This document shows, in pieces, positions 17,301 to 26,400 of a DNA stretch of 53,596 nt. The DNA is taken from positions 1 to 53,596 of the forward strand of contig JADKBN010000025.1 of assembly GCA_016715065.1 (NCBI GenBank), written 5' to 3'. The position numbers were made by a program, and so were the translations under genes. The notes beneath the pieces are model-generated. The model was not told where the DNA came from. It was given only the letters and a program-made list of their open reading frames with translations, and made no database searches. Source of the DNA: Fibrobacterota bacterium. GTDB lineage: Bacteria > Fibrobacterota > Fibrobacteria > UBA5070. The stretch's first letter is position 1; each line of letters starts with the position of its first letter.

Positions 17301-18780
17301 AATGGACTTGGATTCCAGGGCCGGCATGCCATGGAAAGGACGGACTGTGGACGGAATGGTGGGTGGCGTGGCCCCCGTCCTCCAGCACGGAAACCGATGC
17401 GGTCAGGCTGCCGGCGAATCCGCAACGGTTGGCCGGTGGAAAGGGAATGGCGATGGAAGCGGTTCCCTCGTCGTCCAAGGAGCCATCGAAGGATGTGTCG
17501 CAGACCGCACTCGTTTTCCAGGGGAACTCTCCGAACAAGCGCGAGGTCCCCTGACCAAAGCCGGTACCTCTGAAAATCCAGCGGACCTGCAGGGGGAGTC
17601 GGCCGGTGGGGCGGCTCGTGTTCCACCGGGACCGGATTTCCAATCGCTTGGGTAACGAATCGGAACCCGATTTGGACAACCAGGCCTCCAGAAGGATCCG
17701 TGGGATCTTCGATTCTTCCACCCGGAATCCGATCTCCTGTTGGCTGTTCCCGAGGCGGAAGCTGGCATCGTACGATCCGGTGGATGCTTTCCTTGCGATG
17801 GGCCAGCGCCATTGCAAATGGCCATCGGGGCCTACCGCCAGCGAGGCGGAATCGATGCGTCGCGACCTCGGATCCGTGATCGCCATCTTGATCCGTTTTC
17901 CAGACGGAATTTGACCGCCAGGCCCCCGAACGATGCACCCCACCACCAACGTGTCGCCAGGCCGATGGAACGATCTCATCGTGTAGGGGAAAATACGGAT
18001 TCCCTCCTGCAGGCTTTCCGATTGGCGAGAAGACGGGCCGAGGCGGAGGTTTTTGGTCTCGGAAAGTCCTTGGTCGTTGACGGGATAGGCTGGATTGAAA
18101 ATGGCGATGTGGCTGGGCTTGCCAGGGGTGGCGGCAAGCCATCGGGAAGGAGAAGTGTTGGGAACGCGCAACTGTCCGAGGGAATCGGTGACGCCTCTGT
18201 GGAGAGGGGCGTCGAAGGAGCGGATCTCCACTCCAGCCCAGGGCGTCATGGTTTCCAGGTTCACCGCCTGCAGCAGGACCGCTTTTTTGTCGATCGAGGT
18301 CCCCACCAGGCCCAGATCGGTTACCAAAAACAGGCCTGTTGTCCAGACCGAATCGCAGTTGGCTTCCTTGATGGTGGGGCGGTAGGCGCTCGGGCCGGCG
18401 ATGGCCATCACCTCCAAGAACATTCCCGGAAATTTTCCGGCGATCCGATCGAGGTCGAGCCAAGCGGTCCAGGTGGTGAGGGAATCGCGCGGGCGGATCA
18501 AGCGCATCTGGAAAGGCCAAGCTGCTGGATCGGGATTTTGGACCGTAGGCTCATCCTCCTCGCCGCGGAGGATGCTTTGGGGGCTTGCCGGCCGCACCCG
18601 CAACGCGAAGGTGTCGATCGCCTCCACCCGCAGCGCCACGTTCCTCGCCTCTCTGGGCAGAAGTTGTCCGCGTGTCTCCAGGAAGGTCAGTTTGGGATCG
18701 GGACGGAAGAGGTCGGGGACATTCGGCCCTTTGGCGGAAGCCAAGGAAAGGAAAGCCAGTGACACGGCGGCAAGGTTCAT
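14323..18780 (-). CDS. Alpha-2-macroglobulin-like protein, fourth of four, 1485 aa
   Basis: A bacterial alpha-2-macroglobulin homologue: a periplasmic protein that traps proteases by bait cleavage and thioester capture. The signal peptide is MNLAAVSLAFLSLASA, with no lipobox, unlike E. coli YfhM. The mature N-terminus GPNVPDLFRPDPKL is shared by all four paralogues. Recognisable blocks are HRPGDTLVVGCIVRG (MG3-like), VLSAIDQGVLDLDAF (the MG5/MG6 boundary), a variable Gly/Lys-rich bait-like insert (about 16271-16460), IPIPAFLGQVRLRVVAS (MG7-like), the thioester domain with YPHGCLEQ (Cys1046, Gln1049), and a receptor-binding-like C-terminus with VRADRVVHHLDL and EALYDGALRAR. The ATG overlaps the preceding paralogue's stop by ATGA. 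The open frame is intact. Confidence 0.88.
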   Translation of the reverse strand: MNLAAVSLAFLSLASAKGPNVPDLFRPDPKLTFLETRGQLLPREARNVALRVEAIDTFALRVRPASPQSILRGEEDEPTVQNPDPAAWPFQMRLIRPRDSLTTWTAWLDLDRIAGKFPGMFLEVMAIAGPSAYRPTIKEANCDSVWTTGLFLVTDLGLVGTSIDKKAVLLQAVNLETMTPWAGVEIRSFDAPLHRGVTDSLGQLRVPNTSPSRWLAATPGKPSHIAIFNPAYPVNDQGLSETKNLRLGPSSRQSESLQEGIRIFPYTMRSFHRPGDTLVVGCIVRGPGGQIPSGKRIKMAITDPRSRRIDSASLAVGPDGHLQWRWPIARKASTGSYDASFRLGNSQQEIGFRVEESKIPRILLEAWLSKSGSDSLPKRLEIRSRWNTSRPTGRLPLQVRWIFRGTGFGQGTSRLFGEFPWKTSAVCDTSFDGSLDDEGTASIAIPFPPANRCGFAGSLTASVSVLEDGGHATHHSVHSPSFPWHAGPGIQVHFSDTLSQVATTWHDSNGRQVVGVPLDLRLVWGPETLLTIRKASGDTLSLPISVLKKRFTDTTLVYAMSLSACAAETNQCVGSALGASVQYTGRFAWSQHWYPSGPDRLDPHQDTLELNSELSPRRLQEGDSLEIRWESPSGGLAWIQAIQGSRILRREHRLQRPGTNRWKVPTDSTWFPGVDVVVLRMQRQESDPSWVAADSRHFEILRKQDSFIVHIQPDSVFHPRSNAQVTILNPSRRQGIFVLSAIDQGVLDLDAFSMSDPMQVFETPETSEFSWWDATGWRNRPYALDSWGTCSTEPNLFDRGGSGGKRQGKMALGAGGSGNGVATRGKVSLKDPPRLLAEPLAWISAPTPLPQDRMDLSIPIPAFLGQVRLRVVASAGREVYVGDTAIHSRAPLEAILSTPQILSPGDTTMALVRSWSASRDAGRLRIRTWGSVANLDTSKTARFDSSGAFFARTPLVAGRDPGSAWVEAEVQQGKDSIGIPNRLDIMDDRNWSSRAQSRTSRDGQAAFAVDRGFSDSLQQCRVEVSTGGILGLDRMRSDLLAYPHGCLEQTVSIAMPQLFLDRLFPSLDKASRQKASSHVDDAIAHLSRFVNPSGMLSLWARGGEDHPFASLWAGRFLLEAKQTDHFVPSDLMLHLAAALQNVRLPDPTEELWRIAFLGRIGNGPAKHLATSDSLALDSLSRLNLSREARWILASAWHLRGDVALAKAQVARIGTIPDSLSPTFRRGMGSRLRSRAWALDAMVALSATRSADSLLEHIGRDLENQTWLSTQEKGSLFLGLAKASKTASNPTVSNLQWRMDHGKWQSISVKGGSASWRIAPLGDTLQLRTTDRKANFRAQLHQSGIRTTWDAPGDSGFVIQSRILRTDSGKGESPLREGSSFEWEIRVHNNSGQNLTDIAATAWIPAGWSVRRELLSGLKPGFKFVEVRADRVVHHLDLADGKETILHIPLRALQEGSYRGPEVSVEALYDGALRARWIGDRVKIAQ

Positions 18781-21700
18781 CGGTGCTCCACTCGGGCGCG
18801 AGGGCCCTTCCAGTGTCCGCGCAAGGCGTTGTCGTACAGGGCTTCCACCACCACTTCCGGTCCTTGGTAGGATCCCTCCTGCAAAGCCCGCAGAGGAATG
18901 CGAAGGACCGCTTCCCTGCCGGAGGCCAGATCGAAGTGGTGCACGATGCGGTCGGCGCGCCTGTCCACATGTCGGATCGGACGCTCCCACTGAGCATGGG
19001 GATCGTTTCTGAGGATCCATCCTGCTGGAAGCCAAGTGGTGGCGGCGAGGTTTTCGAGGTCTTGACCCGAGGTGTTCTTGATCCGTACTTCCAGACGGAA
19101 TTCGTCGCCTTCGTGTTTGGTCAAGGAGTGCGTCGAAGGGATTTCCGGGAACGACTTCACGGAAACGGAAAATCCGGAGTCCCGGAGAATTCCGGGCGAT
19201 TTCAGGGTTCCTTTGCGCATCGATTGGATGCGAAGCAGAGGGCCGCTTTTCGGGTCGCGCACAAAAAGGGAATCCGTGCAACGAGGCAGGTCCACGCTGG
19301 TTCGCCCCCGTTTGAGCTCGAGTTTTTCCCAGTTGCCGCCGGCGCCGCGCCAATCCACGAAGGAAGAGGTTTTGGGTTCGAGATGGGGAAGAGATCGTGC
19401 GAGGGCGATCATGATGGATCCCGATTCCTGGGTGGAAAGCAGCTGGTCCCCTTCGATGGCTCGCGCCACGATGGCCAAGTATCGATCCCGCTGGGAAACA
19501 TCGGACAGAGCAACGGTTGCCTCCAGCGCCCAGGCTTGGTCGCGGAGCCTGGATGCCCGGCCTTGCCTGGATTTGCGGGAAAGAGAATCCGGAGTGGATC
19601 GGGCGCGAAACCTTTCGGCGAGCGACTTCGCGGTCTGGCCCCGATGGTGCCATGCAGCGGCCAGAATCCAGCGGGCTTCGCGGGACAAGGTGAGACTGGA
19701 CAGGGAATCCAGCGAACTGGAATCCGCGTGGAATTTTGGAGAGGTGGCTTTGCGAAATCCCAGCCGGGGAAGCAGAGACAGTCTCCAGATTTCCTCGGTG
19801 GGGTCCGCTAGGCGAAGCGATGCGGTGGCATGGGCCAGGCTTTCCAGGTCCGACTGGATTCCACTTCCATGGCTCCCTTTCTCCAATGACAGAAATTGTG
19901 CAGTCCAAATGGAGGCGAAGGTATCGGGTTGGGTGGAATGAGGCCACAGTCCGAGCAAGCCGTCGAACCGCGGGAATTCGTGCAGTTTGCGCAGCGCCGC
20001 ACGAAGATTGGAGCTGTACAAGCGATCGCTGGCGGCCGAACCTTCCGAAGTCAGCTGGGAGGCGAACAGTTCCGGCAACGCGATGGAAACCACCTGTTCC
20101 AGGCAGGAATGCTGGTAGCTGATCAGGTCCATGATGCGACGATCCAATCCCAGGATGGGGCCGGTGGAGACTTCCATGCGACATCGCAAACCGGAATCGG
20201 AAAAGACCGGTGGGAGGGCCAAGGTGATCGAACCATCCACAGCCACCGCCCGGACCACTTCGGCATGGCGGCTGCGATCGCCGCGGACACCCATCTCGTT
20301 GGCCAAGTCCAGTGAATCGGATCCTTGATGGAGGCGCGCACCGATCCTGGCCGCCTCAGGGGACAAGGCGACGACCTCTGCCCGACGGACAGCGGTGCCG
20401 GTGGAATCGAAAACAAGCGGTGTCGGTGCCGACGAGGCAAGCTGCAAAGGCCCTTCCGTCGCCATCCGCAAGACGCCCGGAAGCGTCGGTTTTCCGAAGA
20501 CCCGCACCACTGCCTGGGTGGTGTCGCCGGGCTCCAGGAAAAATGGCGTGGTGAGGGTGCCTTCCAAATTCGAGCGGACCTGGATGGAGGTGTCCAATAC
20601 CACCACATCCCGTCCGGCAGAAACCACCGCACGTAGCCGGGCACTCCCCAGGAATGCCGGGATCGGAATGTCAAAATCTGTAGTGCCTGGCGACAAGCGG
20701 GTGATGTCCGAAACCCATGCCAGCGGTCGCGTGGAAAATCGAGGGACGACATACCCGGATCGCATCGGGCTATCGCCGCCCAATTCCACATCCGAGGGGC
20801 GGGGTGGATCGATCCGACTGCGCAAGGCATGGGTTGGCAACCTCGGCTCTGTGGAGCAGGTGGCGGATTCGTCGGAGCCATACAGTTCTTGCCTTTGTCC
20901 ACAGCCGTTCCACCACGTCAAGGATGCCGCTTCCGGAGCATCGAAAGTCTTGGAGAGATCCATCATCCGGAAATCCGTGAGGTCCAAGATCGCTTGGTCG
21001 GTCGCCGAGACCACCACGCTGCCGGTGCGACCGAGCGGGTTGCGGATCCGGATGCGCCCGAGGGAATTCGGATGGTAGACGGAATCTGTCTCGAGCGAGA
21101 TTCCCAGCGGAGTCGGTTTGCGCAGGATCTGCAGCCGATATCCCTCGGAACGGATCCAGTTGGTGGCATCCGTGGATCGCGAAAGATCGAATACCGCCAC
21201 TTGGACTCCCGGCCACCAAGTGGAATCAGTTTTTGTTTCCCAAAGGTTGGCGCCCGCTCGGGAAGGACGAAACTCCGATCGGAGGGTGCGTTCGCCTTGG
21301 AGAACGCGGATCCAAGCGAAGCCCGCTTGGCTGGATTCCCACCGGACTTGCGCAAAATCGCCCTCGAGAAGGGGGCGGGGAGAAAGGTCCGCAGGAAGTG
21401 TGGTGTCCGGAGATTTGGAGGCGGGTCGTTTGGTGGAATGGGTTCGCCAGGAGAACGGAATCGACCAGGTTCTTTTCCCGGAATCGGTCGTGTAGGAGTC
21501 CACAGATTCCCCGACGCAGCCGCTTGTTCCCGTTTCGCACAGGACCACCGTCAAGCGGGGGTCCACGGAGCGATCGTCCAGTCGATCCGCGAGGACAGAA
21601 ATCGGTATGGACCACGTTTGTCCGGAAGGGACATGTTTGGAGGCGAGAACCTCGGAGTCCCAGCGAAGCGAGGCGGCAAGGACTCGGCCATCGATCTGGG

Positions 21701-23258
21701 AATCCGCGATGGAAAACCAGAGTGCTTGGACTTGCAATAACGTGTCGTCTTTTTGGCTGATAACCAGTGCAGGTCTGGGAGTCCAGGTTCTGGAGGCATG
21801 GTTGGATTCGGTTTCCAGGGCATAGCCGCTTTCCTCGAGGAGCGTGACGTCGCTGCGCCGGGAGCCGACGCGGCCAACTTGCTGGACATCCGGTTGGAGG
21901 ATCGGGAGTTCGGCGATGCCATTGGAATCGGTTGTCGCTTCTTGAAGTGCGACCCAAGCAGCAGGCTTCAACAAGGGCCAGGGCGGGCTCCAGACGGTCC
22001 GGTAATCGCGCCATATCGATTGGTATTCGCTTCGCACGCGAAGGAAGGAGCCCGCCATGGGCCTGCCTGTGCGCCAGCGAGCCTGCACACGCAGACGCCC
22101 GAAGGGAGCGTCGCTGGAGGACGCGGAGTCGAGCCTTACCTTCACGGTGGAGCGGGGAAGTTTCCTTTCCTCCACTTGGACCTCGATGGATTTTTCCACA
22201 TCACCAAGCGATACGTTCACACGGTATTCGCGTTCCGAATCCTTTTCCGGAATCGGCCAGCGCCATTGCCCATGGCCGGTTGAATCCAACAAGCTCGATC
22301 CGGAATCGATCTTCCGGGCCGAAGGATTGAACAGTTCCCAATGAAGAGTTTGCCTCGAGGTGGACATCCCAGATGGCATCCGCACCAGGCATCCGACCAC
22401 CAGAGTGTCTCCCGGAAGGTGCAGTTCTCGAAAAATGTAAGGCTGCAGCCGGATCCCCTCCGGGAACCGAACGGGCTTTGGAAGCCCATCGCCGAAATCG
22501 ATCGACGAACCCGATCCAGACAGATTCTGCCATGATTCGGCTTCTAAACGCACGATCGCGATCCGGGAAGGGGGCTTGGAGGTTCGGGCCAGCCAACTCT
22601 CGGAGAGATCGGGCGCGTGAAGAGTCAGTCGACCTGCGGAATCGGTTCGATACCGCTTGCCACCCTTGCCGATCCGGCCAAGTTCGATGCCAGGCCAAGG
22701 TTGGGAGTGCGCGAGATCGAAGGTCTGGAACTGGATCGAATCGTTTTGGAGGAGTGTTGCCACCAACCCCAGATCGCTGACCAAAAACCGCCCTTTGGCC
22801 CATACGGAATCGCAGTTGGCTTCCTCGATGGTGGGCCGGTAGGCTCGTGGACCGGCGATGGCTTTCACTTCCAGAAATGCCCCTGGGAATCGCTCGGCGA
22901 TGCTTTCCAGGTCCAGCTGCGCGGTCCAGGTGGTGAGGGAATCGCGCGGCCGAACGATTCGGATCTTGAAAGGCCACGAAACCCTCGTGATGTGCCGGGG
23001 GCGAGCGAGGAGGTCCTCGTCGCGAACCATCTCTTGGGGTTTCACGGGCCGCACCCGCACCTCGAAGGTGTCGACCGCCTCCACCCGCAAGGCAAAGTTT
23101 CGGGCTTCTTCTGGCAGGAGTTGGCCGCGAGTTTCCACAAAGGTCAGCTTCGGGTCGGGACGAAAAAGATCCGGAACCACCTTGTCTTGTGCCAATGCCA
23201 CGGACAATGTGAACAGAAAGGCGATGTTGGGGAGGACTCTTCCATGCTTGGAAATCAC
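18777..23258 (-). CDS. Alpha-2-macroglobulin-like protein, third of four, 1493 aa
   Basis: Paralogue of the gene at 14323, with the same order of blocks and an intact frame. The start is taken at GTG 23258, with GGAGG six bases upstream; it gives the signal peptide VLPNIAFLFTLSVALAQ. The shared VPDLFRPDPKL follows. The thioester motif is YQHSCLEQ (Cys1052), with His-Ser in place of the His-Gly of the other copies but the reactive Cys and Gln kept. Its bait-like insert (about 20727-20900) is Arg/Pro/Asp-rich (SRIDPPRPSDVELGG), quite unlike the glycine-rich inserts of its sisters. A cysteine pair (NGCGQ, ATCSTEP) flanks the start of the insert. The upstream leader holds a palindromic repeat whose end supplies part of the Shine-Dalgarno. 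Confidence 0.88.
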   Translation of the reverse strand: MISKHGRVLPNIAFLFTLSVALAQDKVVPDLFRPDPKLTFVETRGQLLPEEARNFALRVEAVDTFEVRVRPVKPQEMVRDEDLLARPRHITRVSWPFKIRIVRPRDSLTTWTAQLDLESIAERFPGAFLEVKAIAGPRAYRPTIEEANCDSVWAKGRFLVSDLGLVATLLQNDSIQFQTFDLAHSQPWPGIELGRIGKGGKRYRTDSAGRLTLHAPDLSESWLARTSKPPSRIAIVRLEAESWQNLSGSGSSIDFGDGLPKPVRFPEGIRLQPYIFRELHLPGDTLVVGCLVRMPSGMSTSRQTLHWELFNPSARKIDSGSSLLDSTGHGQWRWPIPEKDSEREYRVNVSLGDVEKSIEVQVEERKLPRSTVKVRLDSASSSDAPFGRLRVQARWRTGRPMAGSFLRVRSEYQSIWRDYRTVWSPPWPLLKPAAWVALQEATTDSNGIAELPILQPDVQQVGRVGSRRSDVTLLEESGYALETESNHASRTWTPRPALVISQKDDTLLQVQALWFSIADSQIDGRVLAASLRWDSEVLASKHVPSGQTWSIPISVLADRLDDRSVDPRLTVVLCETGTSGCVGESVDSYTTDSGKRTWSIPFSWRTHSTKRPASKSPDTTLPADLSPRPLLEGDFAQVRWESSQAGFAWIRVLQGERTLRSEFRPSRAGANLWETKTDSTWWPGVQVAVFDLSRSTDATNWIRSEGYRLQILRKPTPLGISLETDSVYHPNSLGRIRIRNPLGRTGSVVVSATDQAILDLTDFRMMDLSKTFDAPEAASLTWWNGCGQRQELYGSDESATCSTEPRLPTHALRSRIDPPRPSDVELGGDSPMRSGYVVPRFSTRPLAWVSDITRLSPGTTDFDIPIPAFLGSARLRAVVSAGRDVVVLDTSIQVRSNLEGTLTTPFFLEPGDTTQAVVRVFGKPTLPGVLRMATEGPLQLASSAPTPLVFDSTGTAVRRAEVVALSPEAARIGARLHQGSDSLDLANEMGVRGDRSRHAEVVRAVAVDGSITLALPPVFSDSGLRCRMEVSTGPILGLDRRIMDLISYQHSCLEQVVSIALPELFASQLTSEGSAASDRLYSSNLRAALRKLHEFPRFDGLLGLWPHSTQPDTFASIWTAQFLSLEKGSHGSGIQSDLESLAHATASLRLADPTEEIWRLSLLPRLGFRKATSPKFHADSSSLDSLSSLTLSREARWILAAAWHHRGQTAKSLAERFRARSTPDSLSRKSRQGRASRLRDQAWALEATVALSDVSQRDRYLAIVARAIEGDQLLSTQESGSIMIALARSLPHLEPKTSSFVDWRGAGGNWEKLELKRGRTSVDLPRCTDSLFVRDPKSGPLLRIQSMRKGTLKSPGILRDSGFSVSVKSFPEIPSTHSLTKHEGDEFRLEVRIKNTSGQDLENLAATTWLPAGWILRNDPHAQWERPIRHVDRRADRIVHHFDLASGREAVLRIPLRALQEGSYQGPEVVVEALYDNALRGHWKGPRARVEHR

Positions 23259-23267
23259 CCTCGACCT

Positions 23268-23322
23268 CCGTTCGCCCTTCGAGACGCCCCTCGCCAAGCT
23301 CGGGTCTCCTCAGGACGAACGG
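23268..23322 (-). repeat. Palindromic repeat, copy C
   Basis: On the minus strand the outer arms are CCGTTCG and CGAACGG (perfect pairing), with the shared TCCTGAGGAG and GTCTCGAAGGG segments and a different centre. It lies in the leader of the third macroglobulin gene, and its last bases (CGG) form part of the GGAGG ribosome site. Confidence 0.65.
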
Positions 23323-23360
23323 ATTGCGTACAATCGCCACGAACCGCCCTGTGAGAGAGT

Positions 23361-23417
23361 GATTTCCGTTCGTCCTGAGGAGCGACGCATGTCGCGTCTC
23401 GAAGGGCGACGGAAATT
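23361..23417 (+). repeat. Palindromic repeat, copy B
   Basis: Nearly identical in outline to copy A, but the inner stem is GCGAC-GCAT-GTCGC instead of GCGGC-TTT-GCCGC, so both arms changed together. It lies 13 bases past the stop of the second macroglobulin gene. Copies B and C face each other across about 38 bases. Confidence 0.7.
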
Positions 23418-23430
23418 GCTAGACCGAAAT

Positions 23431-26400
23431 TCATTGTGCGATCCGGACGCGTTCACCCTTCCAGTGGGCGCGCAAGGCCGCATCGTACAAGGCTTCCACC
23501 GTCACCCTCCGCTTCGCGATAGGAGCCTTCCTGCAAAGCCCGCAAGGGCAGACGCAAGACCTTTTCCTGTCCGTTGGAAAGATCGAAGTGGTGCACCGCC
23601 CGGTCGGCTCGCACATCCAGGTAGTGGATTCCCGCCTGGTTAGACGGGACCTCGTTGCGGCGCACCGACCATCCACCGGGAATGGCGGTGGCGGCGGCAA
23701 TGTCGGTCAGATCCTGTCCAGAGAGGTTCTTGACACGAATTTCCAAGGTGAAGGCGTCGCGTTCGCGCAAAGCCTTTGTGACAGGAGCTCCCGAGGCGTC
23801 CAGCACGCGTGCATCCACCGTGAATCCGGAATCGAGAAGCGTTTCTGGCGAGCGTAGAATGCCTTCCCGATCCACCTTAGCTTGCAGGATTTTTCCCTTG
23901 CGGCCGCTGCGCACCTGGACGGTGTCCAAGCCCGCAGGGAGGTCGATCGCACCCCGGCCATCGGTGAGCTTCAGGGAGGTCCACTTGCCCTTTTGGCTCT
24001 TCCACTCGACAGTGTCCAGAGCGGAGGTGTCTCGCAAGACCAGCACCTTGGCCAAGGCCACAAGGAGCGAGCCTTGTTCCTGGGTGGAGAGCCAGCGTTG
24101 GCTGGATATTTCGCGGCTGACCACACCCACCAAACTGTCGCGTGCCTCGCGCGTCGAGAGAGTCACCATCGCCTCCAAGGCCCAGGCCTGGTCGCGCAGA
24201 AGCGATGCGCGACCCTTGCGGCCCACGCGGGAGAGGGAGGTGGACGTGGCACGGGCCTGGGTCATCTGGGCCAACGCCTTGTCGTGGTGGCCATTGCGCT
24301 CCCACGCTGCTGCGAGAACCCAGCGTGCCTCGCGGGAGAGCGGAAGTCCGGACAGCGAATCGAGACGGACGGTGTCTTTCGCTTCCGGGCGATCGTAACG
24401 GGAGCGGAAGGTGGGAACCAGGGCCAGACGTTGGATTTCCTCGGTGGGATCCTGCAGGTGGATCTTGGCGATGGATTCGGTCAGTTTCTGCAACAGATCG
24501 GATCCTCCGTGGACTTCCCGCGCTTTGGCCTCCTGGAGGAATCGCGCCGCCCACAGGCTCGCGAAGGGATCGGAGGTGGATTGTCCGGGCCACAGGGCCA
24601 GCAGGCCATCCGGGGTGCGCAGGCGTTGGATGCGAGCGATGGCGTCGCTCGCGTGCGATAGCGCGACGACTCGCTCTTCCTTGGAGCTTCCCGGGAACAA
24701 TTGCGGAAGCAGGAGTTGGGGGAAGGCGGCGGAGACCACTTGTTCCAGGCATCCGTGGGGATAGGTCAGAAGTTGACGGATTCTTCGGTCCATGCCCAGG
24801 ATGCCGCCTGTGGCCACTTCGAGACGGGCGGTGGATCCGGAATCGAGATACCGCTTGGAAAGGGAGAGGTTCACCGCTCCGTCGGTGCTGGTGGAGCGCA
24901 CGGCATCCGAAGACAAATTCCGACGATCACGGATTTCCACGCGCGAAGTCATCGCCAGGACATCGGGGCCTTGGCTCGCCTCGACCTCGAGCCATCCTTC
25001 GCCGGCATCGTTTCCTGCCACCAGCGGCAGCCTGGCAAGAGCGACTCCCTTGGCATCGAAGGAAAGGGCGACGCGCGAGGAGTCCAGATGGCGCAAGCCT
25101 TCCCACGCGGAGGTCTTGAGCGAGCCTGCTTGGGAAGGTTTCCCGAACACCTTCACCAAGGCAGCCACCGTATCCGATGGTGAAAGGGTCTGCGGAGTGA
25201 CACGGTCATTTCCAGTGCCGATCGCGACACGATCTGGGTGTCCAAAATCCGGATGTCGCGACCTGAGGCGGCGATCAGGCGGATGCGGGCGGATCCCAGG
25301 AAGGAGGGAATGGGGAAGGTCAGATCGGCGCGATTGGAGGGCAGTGGCAGAATGCTGGAGATCCAGGAGAGTGGTTTGGCCAATGCACGTGCGGGACCGA
25401 CGGGAATCGCACCCCCCTCGGACCTGCCGCCCCCATTTCCGTACCCGGTTCCCGAGCTGCCGCTGGATCCGTATCCATAGCCGTAACGGCCGAATAGGTT
25501 GGGCTCGGTTTGGCAGGTGGCGCGGGAATCGGAATGATAGAGGGCGTTGCGCGATCCGCAGCCGTTCCACCATTCGAATTTGCCTTGCTCCGCTCCGGAA
25601 AAGGCGTCCTCGGGATCTCTCATCCGGAAATTGTCCAGATCCAGGATCCCTTGGTCGATCGCGGAAAGCACGAAGGATCCTTTGCGCCCCGTGGGGTTGA
25701 GCACCGACACATGGGCGAATTGTCCGGGTCGGAAGACAGAATCCGACACGATGGAGATGGGCAGGGAGTCTGGGCGCCGGTTCACATCCACGCGCATTCC
25801 GGCCACTTTCATCCAGGGTAGGGAATCGATCCGGTGCGCGAAATCCATCACCGCGATGTGCACGGAGGGCGACCAGGTGGAATCGCTGCCGGCTTTCCAG
25901 AGGTTGGCGCCGGTCTTGACGGGGCGAAGGTCCGAGCGAAGGATCCGGTCTCCCTGGATCACCTGGACCCACGCGAGTCCGGGTTGCCGGGCTTCCCAGC
26001 GCACCTGCACGGAATCTCCCTCCGCTACGATCCGGGGAGAAAGATCCGGATGCGGGAGAGTGTCGGGCTCCTTGGATGGATTGTCTTCATCGCTGCCGTA
26101 GGTGGGTTTCCAGACGAGTTTGCCATCGTCTCCTGGCTCGAGCTCCAATGACTTGTGGATGCAGGAGCTGCTGTCCTTGCCGCAGACCACCGCCTCCAAC
26201 ACGTAATCGTGGGTCGGGTCGTCCAAAAATCTGGCGATTTGGCGTACCGGGAGATTCCACGTCTCGCCGGACTTCAGGGATTTGGAGGCCAATTCCCGCT
26301 TGTCCCAAAGGATCTTGGCGCGCAACGTTGACTTGGCGATCATGGAATCGTGAGCATCGAACCACGCGGCCCGCAGCCGCAGCAGGGTGTCAAAATTGCG

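Noticed and set aside
14312..18520. A 1,402-codon open frame in a second minus-strand frame over the fourth macroglobulin gene
   Set aside because: It is an Arg/Pro/Ser-rich out-of-frame shadow without a signal peptide or thioester motif. The real gene is the frame carrying YPHGCLEQ.
23268..23417. Inverted repeat pair taken as a transcription terminator between the second and third macroglobulin genes
   Set aside because: There is no T-tract on either strand, and the same palindromes occur with other spacing near 14131-14310, so they are a dispersed repeat. A transcription-stopping effect cannot be excluded.
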